Assembly (NCBI GenBank): GCA_016207585.1
Contig: JACQPI010000025.1
Span: forward strand, 1 to 5,268
Direction: 5' to 3'
Length of the DNA stretch: 5,268 nucleotides
Source of the DNA: Elusimicrobiota bacterium
Lineage (GTDB): Bacteria > Elusimicrobiota > Elusimicrobia > UBA1565 > JACRDR01
Under the pieces are notes generated by a model. The model saw only the letters and a program-made list of their open reading frames with translations, was not told where the DNA came from and did no database searches. Of the stretch, positions 1 to 5,268 are shown piece after piece. The stretch's first letter is position 1; every line of letters begins with the position of its first letter. The position numbers and the translations under genes are program-made.

Positions 1-398
1 GTATTGGAATATCCAACACGCGAACATAGGAAGACCCTGCTGTTGCAAACATTGGTAAATGTAGAGCCGGAGGGAATGAGCGCTCCCGCATCGCAGGTGG
101 CCGGAAACTGATCGAACTCTATATGCGGATTATTCGAAATGACCCCTTGGGCCGGAGTCGTGGAGGCCGGGGGCCCGTCGCACCAGAATTGGCCCATGCT
201 GCCGGCCAGGGAAATGGGTCCGGTGCAAAACGCGGCGTTGGCCACCCATAAACTGTCGATGTAAACCTGGACGTTGCCCTGGGCCGAGGCGGGGCGGGAG
301 GACAGGGCCCAAAACGCCGAGGCGGTCAAAAGAATTCGCGCGATCGGTCCCGCAGCCGTGCCGCCGTGACGCGTAAGTCGCATAAGCGAGAGTGCCAT
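1..398 (-). CDS. Secreted cysteine-rich protein of unknown function (3' end cut off by window)
   Basis: An open frame of 132 codons runs without a stop from an ATG at 398 to the left edge, so the C-terminus is missing. The first 39 residues form a Sec signal peptide: Arg residues up to residue 21, a hydrophobic stretch ILLTASAFWAL and a signal peptidase I site PASA|QG. The mature part begins QGNVQVYIDSLWVANAAF and has five cysteines in its visible 93 residues (58, 73, 102, 118, 125), which suggests disulfide bonding outside the cytoplasm. The rest is rich in Ser, Thr, Pro, Gly and Asn, and I recognise no family. No Shine-Dalgarno sequence precedes the ATG. A second in-frame ATG at 383 is possible, but would shorten the basic n-region. 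An in-frame TAA about 60 bases upstream limits extension. The leftmost 120 bases look less GC-rich than the rest of the window. The frame is well supported by the signal peptide; the function is unknown. Confidence 0.75.
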   Translation of the reverse strand, partial: MALSLMRLTRHGGTAAGPIARILLTASAFWALSSRPASAQGNVQVYIDSLWVANAAFCTGPISLAGSMGQFWCDGPPASTTPAQGVISNNPHIEFDQFPATCDAGALIPSGSTFTNVCNSRVFLCSRVGYSN

Positions 399-443
399 GT
401 TGTAAAGGACTCGTGGCAAGCTTAACGGATGGTCATGACGAAA

Positions 444-472
444 ATATTAACGGGCTATGAAAAAACTGTTTC
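444..472 (-). promoter_or_regulatory. Possible promoter in the AT-rich gap before the secreted-protein gene
   Basis: The 86-base gap between the coiled-coil/propeller gene and the secreted-protein gene (399-484) is the most AT-rich short patch in the window. It holds a -10-like TAATAT (449-444, minus strand), 17 bases downstream of GAAACA (472-467), which matches the -35 consensus at only three of six positions. Transcription would start near 437 and give a leader of about 40 bases without a Shine-Dalgarno motif. An 8-bp palindrome GTCATGAC lies at 432-439, close to the predicted start. I see no terminator hairpin for the upstream gene here; the T-run at 460-465 has no GC stem in front of it. 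Confidence 0.3.
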
Positions 473-484
473 GGGATGAGCGGG

Positions 485-2290
485 CTAGGGGAGTATCCGG
501 TACTTCTTGAATGTGAACTTTTCCGAGCCCTCGCCGCAGAGGGCCCACGCGATGTGGCGGGCGCGGCGGCCTTCCACCGTCCGGTGGACCGTGACCGCGA
601 GGGCGGAGGAATCGAAGGCTTGCGAATCCAGCAGATGCAGCGCGTTTCCTTCCATGCGCAATTTCAAAAGCCGTTTCCCCCTCCCGTCATGAAGCCACAG
701 GACGTCCCCCTGCCATTGCATGGACGTGGGGACGACGTCCAGGTTCAACGCGACCGTTTCGGCCTCGGCGCGCGGCCCTTCCCCCAAATGGCGGTAGAGG
801 GATTTCGTCACCGCGTCGTAGGACCAGAGGTTGCGCCCGTCGTGCGCCAGGGCGACCGGGCCCGGGCCGGGGGAGGGCCAAACGAGCTCCAGGCTCCCCG
901 GATCGGTGAGACGATGCTTGACGATGCGCGCTTGGGAGGCGTCGAGGGACCACAGGGCCCCCGCGCCCAACGCCAGGGAGACGGGGCGATAAGGCCCCCC
1001 GGGAAGCAGGGAATATTGAGCCAAGACGGCCGCCGGATTGGAGGGATCCAAGGACACGAGCTTGCCCGACCACTCCGCGATCCAAAGGGCGTTCCCGTCG
1101 AAACCGATCGCGGTCGGGTTCTCGACCGGCAAGGAGTGCGCCGCCGAAAGCTCGAAGCGCATCTGCCTCGAATGCCGCCAATAAAAACCGCCTCCCGCGA
1201 TCGCCAAGGCCGCCAGCGCCGTCCCCGCGATGCGCCAGGCGCGGTGGCGCGCGTGAGGGCCCCAGATCCCGGTGGCCACGCCGGAGGCCGCGCGCAGCAC
1301 CCGGGAGATATGCGCGGATGCCTCGGAGGATTCCCTCAGCATCTGCGTCATCTGGGAGGAGAAACGGATCACCTCCCCCTCCTTCTCCTTCATCTGATCA
1401 TGCCACTTCTCGCGCTCCGCGCGCAGCCGATCTTCCCAAACCGAGAACTCCCGGCGCTGGGTTTCCCAGGTGGAACGCTCCCGGTCCCACAGCTCCTGCC
1501 ACTGCTTGCGCTCCTCCTCCCATTGCGCCTGGAGGTTCTTGAGGTGGTCGCTCGTCTCCGTGACGCGCTCGTGGGCGCGGGCGCGCTCCCGGTCCGCCTC
1601 CTCGCGCAGCCGGCGCTCCGCCAAAAGCTCCGTCAAGGTCGCCTCGATCGCCTTCTTGGCCTCCTGCAGGTTGTCGCCCAGTTGCCGGCTGCGGCCGGAT
1701 TCGCGCGTCGTTTCCTCATGGACCTTGGCCAGGCGCGAGCGCATTCCCTGCAGCTCCTCGATATACTGCTCCTCCCGCCGCGTCCACTGGGCCTCGAGAT
1801 CGCTCCAGCGCTTCGTCTCGGCGGCTAGTTGAGCGCGGGTCTTGTCGAGGAGCTCCCGCAGGCGGTCCTCGTCGGCCCGGAAGCGCTCGCTTTGCCCCTG
1901 CATCGCCTGCTGGGCCGACTCCAACTTGATCGTCATGTCGGAGGTCTGCTCCATCATGCGGACGTCGTAAAGGGTCGCCTCCCGCTTGAGCTGAGCCAAC
2001 TCCGCCTCCACCCGGGCCAGGCGCTCGGTTTGCTCGCGCAGGGCCTCGTTCTTGAGGGCCTGGGCCTCCTCCCACTGGGTCTTCTGCTGGCGGTGCCGCC
2101 TCTTGAGGAGAGCGATCGTCTCCATCGCCGCTTCCCGGGACGCCGAGGCCACGTCGCCTCCCGCGGCGCCCGCCAACGACCCGAGGCTCATGGAGGGCGC
2201 CTCGGGAGCGTCCCCGCCTCCCGGGGGCCGCGTCTCGACGACCCTTCCCCAAAGCCGCTCCAGCTCCCGGTCGAGATCCCCTGGGTTCAT
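485..2290 (-). CDS. Inner-membrane protein: cytoplasmic coiled coil, one TM helix, periplasmic propeller-like domain
   Basis: The protein has 601 residues in three parts. Residues 1-20 may form a short amphipathic helix (DLDRELERLWGRVVE), followed by a Gly/Ala/Pro/Ser linker to about 50. Residues 58-330 are an almost unbroken Glu/Arg/Gln/Lys-rich coiled coil. One hydrophobic helix at about 352-370 (AWRIAGTALAALAIAGGGFYW) follows the basic GPHARHRAWR, so the positive-inside rule puts the coil in the cytoplasm and the C-terminus in the periplasm. Residues 385-601 contain four units of about 44 residues beginning near P392, P436, P478 and P521, with a shared pattern P-x-[AS]-[ILM], then LW about 9-11 residues later; a fifth, degenerate unit ends the protein. 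This resembles NHL/WD-like propeller blades, usually binding surfaces. The ATG is chosen because a promoter sits directly in front of it; there is no Shine-Dalgarno motif. It lies 46 bases after the barrel gene. I know no named family with this full architecture. The architecture is visible; a structural role or tether to the envelope is inference. Confidence 0.88.
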   Translation of the reverse strand: MNPGDLDRELERLWGRVVETRPPGGGDAPEAPSMSLGSLAGAAGGDVASASREAAMETIALLKRRHRQQKTQWEEAQALKNEALREQTERLARVEAELAQLKREATLYDVRMMEQTSDMTIKLESAQQAMQGQSERFRADEDRLRELLDKTRAQLAAETKRWSDLEAQWTRREEQYIEELQGMRSRLAKVHEETTRESGRSRQLGDNLQEAKKAIEATLTELLAERRLREEADRERARAHERVTETSDHLKNLQAQWEEERKQWQELWDRERSTWETQRREFSVWEDRLRAEREKWHDQMKEKEGEVIRFSSQMTQMLRESSEASAHISRVLRAASGVATGIWGPHARHRAWRIAGTALAALAIAGGGFYWRHSRQMRFELSAAHSLPVENPTAIGFDGNALWIAEWSGKLVSLDPSNPAAVLAQYSLLPGGPYRPVSLALGAGALWSLDASQARIVKHRLTDPGSLELVWPSPGPGPVALAHDGRNLWSYDAVTKSLYRHLGEGPRAEAETVALNLDVVPTSMQWQGDVLWLHDGRGKRLLKLRMEGNALHLLDSQAFDSSALAVTVHRTVEGRRARHIAWALCGEGSEKFTFKKYRILP

Positions 2291-2297
2291 TGAAGGA

Positions 2298-2325
2298 AGT
2301 TTAACAGGAGGGGCCCGAATGTCAA
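2298..2325 (-). promoter_or_regulatory. Sigma-70-like promoter giving a predicted leaderless transcript
   Basis: On the minus strand a perfect -35 box TTGACA (2325-2320) is followed after 16 bases by TAAACT (2303-2298), which matches the -10 consensus at four of six positions. Seven bases (2297-2291) separate the -10 box from the ATG of the coiled-coil/propeller gene, so normal initiation would fall on or next to the A of that ATG (2290). The mRNA would then have no 5' leader, which fits the absence of a Shine-Dalgarno sequence; the bases before the ATG are pyrimidine-rich. It lies in the 46-base gap after the barrel gene, so the downstream gene may be transcribed independently as well as by read-through. 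Confidence 0.55.
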
Positions 2326-2336
2326 GGACGGAAATG

Positions 2337-3803
2337 TTACGGGGCGGGGCGGTTGCGCAGGAGGCGCATGAGCTCCTGGTTGGCGTCGCTCAGGTCGATC
2401 TCGGCGCCCTTGTATTCCCTCAGAATCTGCTGGATGCGCTCCAGCAAAACGACGTCCGGGGCGCCGTCTTGCTTGAGCTTTTGGTATTTTCCCCAATCCT
2501 CCCGAAACAGGCTTTCCTTGGACCGTTGTTCGATCGCCCGCTTCTCGCGGGCCAGCTCCTCGAGGCTCTTCTGGGCGCGGCGGTGCCTTTCCTCGAAGCC
2601 TTGAAGCCGCTTTCGAGCCTCGGATTCCGAGGAGGACCGCCGCTCCAGTTCGGCGCGCAAGGATTTCATTTCCGCTTGCAACCCCTTGAGCTCCTCCGTC
2701 AACTTGGCCTGTCGGGATTGGGACGAATCCAGAGCCCGTGAGATTTCCTGGCGATAGCGCAGCTCCCTTTCCAGCAATTTCTCGTATTCGCGCTCGGGAT
2801 TCCAGGAGCCGAAACGAAAGGCGAGGCTCACCGCGTGAGACCAGCGCGAGCCGTTGGAGAGAGGCGCTTGCAGGGCGTAATCCAGCTGCCCTCCGAGCAT
2901 CCGCCAGCCGATCCCCCACGCCCACGATTTGGACCGATCGGAAAGGTTGAGCCCGCTGCGCCCCGCCCAGGACCCGCCCCGCGCGGTATGCCACCAATAC
3001 TGCATTCCGGCGCCCAAGGTTTGGCTTGCGGAGAGGCCGAGGGAGGGCTCCCGCTTGACGAAGTCGAGCGCGATCGTGAAGGCGCGAAACGACTGCGCGT
3101 AGCCCACCCGTCCGATGACCGGCGCCCGGTCCTGGACGCCCCGAAGGTCCATGCGGGGGCCGTTCACGTTGAAGACGGACGCCCCCAGCGCCTGCCCTCC
3201 TTTCGTGCGAAACAATAGGCCCAGGTCGACGGCGGCCTTCGTCATCTGCCCCCCCGTCGCCCGGCCGGAGCGCGTGATCGCTTTCAACGTCGCCCCGGCG
3301 TCCAGCAGCCCCGCGTCGAATTCCTTCCAGCCCCGGCTCGCGGCGGTGACCCCGACCGTGTGGTCCAGGGAAAAATTCCCTCGGGATGTATTGGCCCAGG
3401 AAAAACCCAAGGCGCCCGGAATATCCAGGGAATCCAGAGGCACCGCCGCCGCGACCGACAGGTGATCGATATCGGCGGGGCCGGCCGGAAGCTGGAAGGC
3501 CCGCCGGGATCCCCCCTGGAACTCGGCCGACGCGACCGAGCCGATCGCGGCGGGGTTATAGGCGATGGAGGCCACACCCTCCGACACCGCGGTCCAGCTC
3601 TCCCCCATCGCGACGGCCGCCGCGGCCGAACCGATATCCTCGTTGGAGGCGTGGGCCGCGCCCGAAAGGAGCGCCGCCAGCAGCCCGGCGCATGACGCCG
3701 CCCGCTGGAGAGCGTTTTGCCGAATGGATCTCTTTCGTTCTGCGGGCCGGGCCCGGGTATCCGGACCTTCCACTCTGTATGACATGCCATTTTGGCATTT
3801 CAT
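2337..3803 (-). CDS. PorV/UPF0164-like outer-membrane beta-barrel with C-terminal periplasmic coiled coil
   Basis: The protein has 488 residues from the ATG at 3803. A long basic n-region (RARPAERKRSIRQNALQR) leads into the hydrophobic AASCAGLLAALLSG and a signal peptidase I site AAHA|SNED after about residue 52. The mature start, IGSAAAAVAMGESWTAVSEG followed by IAYNPAAIGSV, is the family hallmark seen in PorV/PorQ-type and UPF0164 proteins (Gly-x-x-x-Thr-Ala then Asn-Pro-Ala). About 280 residues of alternating strands with Gly/aromatic turns follow, ending in SHAVSLAFRFG, a typical closing strand ending in an aromatic residue. Family members normally end there. This one continues with a coiled coil at about 336-431 and a helical tail to 488, placed in the periplasm. 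PorV itself is a type IX secretion shuttle; no other type IX gene is visible, so that role is not claimed. The start is uncertain: an ATG at 3785 would give 482 residues, and an ATG at 3866 overlaps the upstream stop codon (TAATG) but leaves an implausibly long pre-signal region. No Shine-Dalgarno motif precedes any of them. Confidence 0.85.
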   Translation of the reverse strand: MKCQNGMSYRVEGPDTRARPAERKRSIRQNALQRAASCAGLLAALLSGAAHASNEDIGSAAAAVAMGESWTAVSEGVASIAYNPAAIGSVASAEFQGGSRRAFQLPAGPADIDHLSVAAAVPLDSLDIPGALGFSWANTSRGNFSLDHTVGVTAASRGWKEFDAGLLDAGATLKAITRSGRATGGQMTKAAVDLGLLFRTKGGQALGASVFNVNGPRMDLRGVQDRAPVIGRVGYAQSFRAFTIALDFVKREPSLGLSASQTLGAGMQYWWHTARGGSWAGRSGLNLSDRSKSWAWGIGWRMLGGQLDYALQAPLSNGSRWSHAVSLAFRFGSWNPEREYEKLLERELRYRQEISRALDSSQSRQAKLTEELKGLQAEMKSLRAELERRSSSESEARKRLQGFEERHRRAQKSLEELAREKRAIEQRSKESLFREDWGKYQKLKQDGAPDVVLLERIQQILREYKGAEIDLSDANQELMRLLRNRPAP

Positions 3804-3804
3804 A
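3778..3804. repeat. 27-bp imperfect palindrome over the start of the barrel gene (operator or mRNA hairpin)
   Basis: TATGACATGCCA at 3778-3789 pairs with 3793-3804 around a TTT centre: 11 of 12 positions are complementary, the only mismatch being C3783/T3799. The inner six pairs (ATGCCA/TGGCAT) are perfect. The dyad contains both likely ATG codons of the barrel gene (3803-3801 and 3785-3783) and lies just downstream of a possible -10 box. As DNA it has the size and position of a repressor operator; as RNA it would fold into a hairpin hiding the start codons. The sequence does not show which. Confidence 0.6.
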
Positions 3805-3808
3805 GAAA

Positions 3809-3836
3809 ATCGTAGAAAAGACCACTGCCCAGTTCC
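3809..3836 (-). promoter_or_regulatory. Weak possible promoter of the barrel gene
   Basis: On the minus strand GGAACT (3836-3831) and TACGAT (3814-3809) are separated by 16 bases in the 62-base gap after the diguanylate cyclase gene. TACGAT fits the -10 consensus at four of six positions. GGAACT is not a sigma-70 -35 box but resembles the GGAAC element used by many ECF (extracytoplasmic stress) sigma factors. Only five bases separate the -10 box from the ATG at 3803, so the transcript could begin at that codon. The match is weak and could be chance. Confidence 0.25.
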
Positions 3837-3865
3837 TACCGGATGCCGCGCGAAAGGTATGGTCA

Positions 3866-5268
3866 TTAGGGAGAAGGAGGGAGGGAGGGCTCGGACAGTT
3901 TTGAAAAGCTGGCGGCGCCGTCCCTTCCATGGGATTTTACCCAATAGAGGGCCTCGTCCGCCTTGGCGATGAGCTCCTCCAGGGTCTTGGCGTCGTCCGG
4001 ATAGACCGCGATGCCGACGCTGGCCGTGAGCCGTATCTCGACCGCTTTCGAGAAAGGAACCGGCACCCGGATTTCCTTGATCTGCTGCAGGAGGCGGGAG
4101 ACGATCCCCAGGCTCTCCTCCTCCCCGGCCTGGGGCAGCAGGACCAGTATCTCGTCTCCGCCGTAACGGCACGAGAAGTCGATCTTGCGCAGGCTCGCCA
4201 AGAGGACGCGTCCCACCTCCTGCAGGAGCTGGTCCCCCACCTGATGGCCGTAGGTATCGTTGACGCCCTTGAAGTGATCGATGTCCAGGAGGGCCAGCGC
4301 CAGCCTCCCCTGGGAACGCTGCACGCGGTAGAGCTCCTCCTGAAAGCGTTGCTGAAAAAACCGGCGGACCGGCAGGAGCGTGAGGCTGTCATAAAGGGAG
4401 AGCGCCTGGACCTCGTCGAAGAGCCGGGCGTTGTCGACCGCCAGCGCGATCTGGCCCGCGAAGGACTTGAGGAGCTCCGCGTCTTCCGGCTCGATGAGCT
4501 CCTGGGAGATCATATTATCGACGACCAAGAGCCCGATGCGCTGCCCCTGCAAGACCAGCGGCACGTGCAGCACCGTCTGCTGGTAGCGATCGAGAAGCGG
4601 GTCGCCCCGCCCACCGAGGAGGACGTCCACGAAGCGATGCTCCCCGGAGCGCATGAGCATCTCCTCCTCGCGCAGGCTCTGCATCTTGCCCTTCATGTCG
4701 ACCGCGATCTCGCCGCGAAGCTTGGACGCCGCCCGATCCACGAGATAGAGCCTGACGCGGTCGAGCGAGAAGTGCTTTTGGATACCTTGAAGAATCCGCT
4801 TGATCCCATCCTGCACGCGCAATGAGGACGCGAAAATCGCGGTGAGCTCCGTCAGCGCCTCCATGCGCTTCAGGCGCCGGCGGTTACGGGCGCCGATGCC
4901 GGAACGGTAGAGATTTTGGGACAGCTCCAAGGCGAATTGGACGGCCTTTCGACGCTGCGCGGCGGTGAAGCCCCTCCCGGAAAAACGCTCCAGCCGCAGC
5001 AGCCCCATCGTCTCGACGCCTCGGCGGTCCAGGAACTCCGGGCTTCGCAGGGCGATCCAAAGGACGGGCCGGGCGCATACTCCCCGCCTGGCGCCGCAGT
5101 TCCAAAAACCGCGACGCCCGTCAACCAGCTGCTGAATGGGACCGCTTTGAAGCAAAAGAATCTCCTCCTCGATCTCCTGGTGCACCGCGGACTGGGCGAG
5201 CGGACCACGACCCGCGCCCTGCCCCCGCGAGCCGGTAGCTCGCGGGGACTGGGCGAGCGGACCACGAC
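3866..5268 (-). CDS. GAF-GAF-GGDEF diguanylate cyclase (5' end cut off by window)
   Basis: This enzyme would make the second messenger c-di-GMP from two GTP. The frame is open to the right edge, with 466 codons visible before TAA at 3868-3866. Numbering from an internal GTG at 5185: residues 1-95 look like the end of a first GAF domain (VLWIALRS, then GLLRLERFSGRGF and a long helix), so that GTG is unlikely to be the true start and the gene probably begins outside. Residues 108-258 are a second GAF domain ending GLLVVDN and then AGQIALAVDNARLFDEV. Residues 265-425 are the GGDEF domain: DSLTLLPVRRFF, metal-binding LLDIDHFKGVNDTYGHQVGD, signature GGDEI (342-346) and the closing ASVGIAVYPDD and ADEALYWVK. 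The fifth signature residue is Ile, not Phe; the catalytic GGDE is kept. RKID lies five residues before GGDEI, an intact RxxD inhibitory site, so product feedback is expected. The usual TGLPNRR motif reads TLLPVRR. There is no membrane segment in view, so it is probably cytosolic; the GAF ligand is unknown. Confidence 0.93.
   Translation of the reverse strand, partial: RGPLAQSPRATGSRGQGAGRGPLAQSAVHQEIEEEILLLQSGPIQQLVDGRRGFWNCGARRGVCARPVLWIALRSPEFLDRRGVETMGLLRLERFSGRGFTAAQRRKAVQFALELSQNLYRSGIGARNRRRLKRMEALTELTAIFASSLRVQDGIKRILQGIQKHFSLDRVRLYLVDRAASKLRGEIAVDMKGKMQSLREEEMLMRSGEHRFVDVLLGGRGDPLLDRYQQTVLHVPLVLQGQRIGLLVVDNMISQELIEPEDAELLKSFAGQIALAVDNARLFDEVQALSLYDSLTLLPVRRFFQQRFQEELYRVQRSQGRLALALLDIDHFKGVNDTYGHQVGDQLLQEVGRVLLASLRKIDFSCRYGGDEILVLLPQAGEEESLGIVSRLLQQIKEIRVPVPFSKAVEIRLTASVGIAVYPDDAKTLEELIAKADEALYWVKSHGRDGAASFSKLSEPSLPPSP
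3869..3889 (+). other. G-quadruplex-capable motif at the end of the diguanylate cyclase gene
   Basis: Four GGG runs lie on the plus strand at 3869-3871, 3879-3881, 3883-3885 and 3887-3889, with loops of 7, 1 and 1 bases. This meets the usual G3-N1-7 rule for an intramolecular quadruplex. The run starts one base past the stop codon triplet and covers the last codons (SLPPSP), and it is on the template strand for the minus-strand genes. There it could slow RNA polymerase between the cyclase and barrel genes. Folding is predicted from the pattern only. Confidence 0.5.
5189..5268. repeat. 57-bp tandem repeat with 23-bp identical cores, in frame with the cyclase gene
   Basis: The 23 bases at 5189-5211 are repeated exactly at 5246-5268, a period of 57 bases, and the second copy stops at the window edge, so more may follow. 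The period equals 19 codons. In the cyclase frame both cores read RGPLAQS, with PRATGSRGQGAG between them. The segment sits where a first GAF domain should continue, so it may be an expanded surface loop. Repeats at a sequence end can also reflect an assembly break. Confidence 0.7.
5223..5247. repeat. Perfect 10-bp GC-rich hairpin inside the tandem repeat unit
   Basis: CCCCGCGAGC at 5223-5232 is fully complementary to GCTCGCGGGG at 5238-5247 around the 5-base loop CGGTA. It lies mostly in the spacer between the two 23-bp cores and overlaps the second core by two bases. It has no T-run on either side, so it is not a standard terminator. It may be part of a small palindromic repeat element, or an ordinary intergenic structure if the cyclase in fact starts at 5185. 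Confidence 0.6.

Noticed and set aside
130..312. 60-codon minus-strand frame inside the secreted-protein gene
   Set aside because: A different frame over the same bases has a clear signal peptide and runs open to the window edge, so this one is a shadow.
460..484. Terminator after the coiled-coil/propeller gene
   Set aside because: There is a short T-run on the minus strand, but the nearby TAGCCCG copies are direct repeats and no GC-rich stem precedes the run.
476..1828. Long plus-strand open frame opposite the coiled-coil/propeller gene (450 codons)
   Set aside because: The Pro/Arg/Gly/Leu-rich translation has no domain logic and mirrors the antisense of a well-structured protein; long antisense frames are common in high-GC DNA.
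2052..2741. Plus-strand open frame across the gap between the barrel and coil genes
   Set aside because: It is antisense to both genes and to their shared promoter, and its composition is typical of a shadow frame.
3778..3804. Sigma-54 (-24/-12) promoter suggested by TGGCATG
   Set aside because: The matching TTGC element at the correct distance is absent.
3804..4172. N-terminal extension of the barrel gene up to 4172, or a coupled start at the TAATG overlap (3866)
   Set aside because: The segment above 3866 overlaps the cyclase catalytic domain in another frame, and a start at 3866 would leave more than 60 residues before the hydrophobic signal core, with no Shine-Dalgarno sequence.
3929..4825. 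Plus-strand open frame of 298 codons opposite the diguanylate cyclase gene
   Set aside because: It lies fully antisense to unmistakable GAF and GGDEF motifs and shows no recognisable protein features of its own.
5189..5268. Start of a CRISPR array (23-bp repeats with a 34-base spacer)
   Set aside because: Only two repeat copies are visible, the spacer is itself a perfect hairpin, and the unit keeps the reading frame of the neighbouring gene. A longer sequence with several further units and unrelated spacers would reopen this.

Overview
The window looks like a stretch of chromosome from a diderm (Gram-negative type) bacterium with high-GC DNA. An outer-membrane beta-barrel of the PorV/UPF0164 type, cleavable signal peptides and an inner-membrane protein with a large periplasmic domain all point to a two-membrane envelope. 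PorV/UPF0164-like barrels occur in Bacteroidota and other FCB lineages, spirochaetes and uncultured phyla such as Elusimicrobiota. The high GC and the lack of Shine-Dalgarno sequences fit an uncultured lineage of this kind, but the sequence alone does not fix the taxon. There is no sign of phage, transposase, plasmid, tRNA, rRNA or a convincing CRISPR array.

All four supported genes lie on the minus strand, so the order of transcription is right to left. (1) 3866-5268 and beyond: a GAF-GAF-GGDEF diguanylate cyclase whose 5' end is cut by the window edge. Its upstream part carries an in-frame 57-bp tandem duplication with a perfect hairpin. (2) 2337-3803: a signal peptide, a PorV-like beta-barrel and an unusual C-terminal periplasmic coiled coil. 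(3) 485-2290: a roughly 330-residue cytoplasmic coiled coil, one transmembrane helix and a periplasmic domain of beta-propeller-like repeats. (4) 1-398: a secreted cysteine-rich protein, running off the left edge.

The gaps are short (62, 46 and 86 bases) and most carry signals. A G-quadruplex-capable run sits on the stop codon of gene 1. A 27-bp near-perfect dyad covers the start of gene 2. A TTGACA-N16-TAAACT promoter places the predicted transcript start on the ATG of gene 3, suggesting a leaderless mRNA. An AT-rich patch with a possible promoter precedes gene 4. No gap over 300 bases lacks a gene.

A cautious reading is that the cluster encodes a c-di-GMP signalling enzyme beside envelope parts: an outer-membrane barrel reaching into the periplasm with a coiled coil, and an inner-membrane protein offering a propeller on the same side. 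Whether these proteins form one machine cannot be shown from sequence. The middle two architectures are the best candidates for something undescribed.
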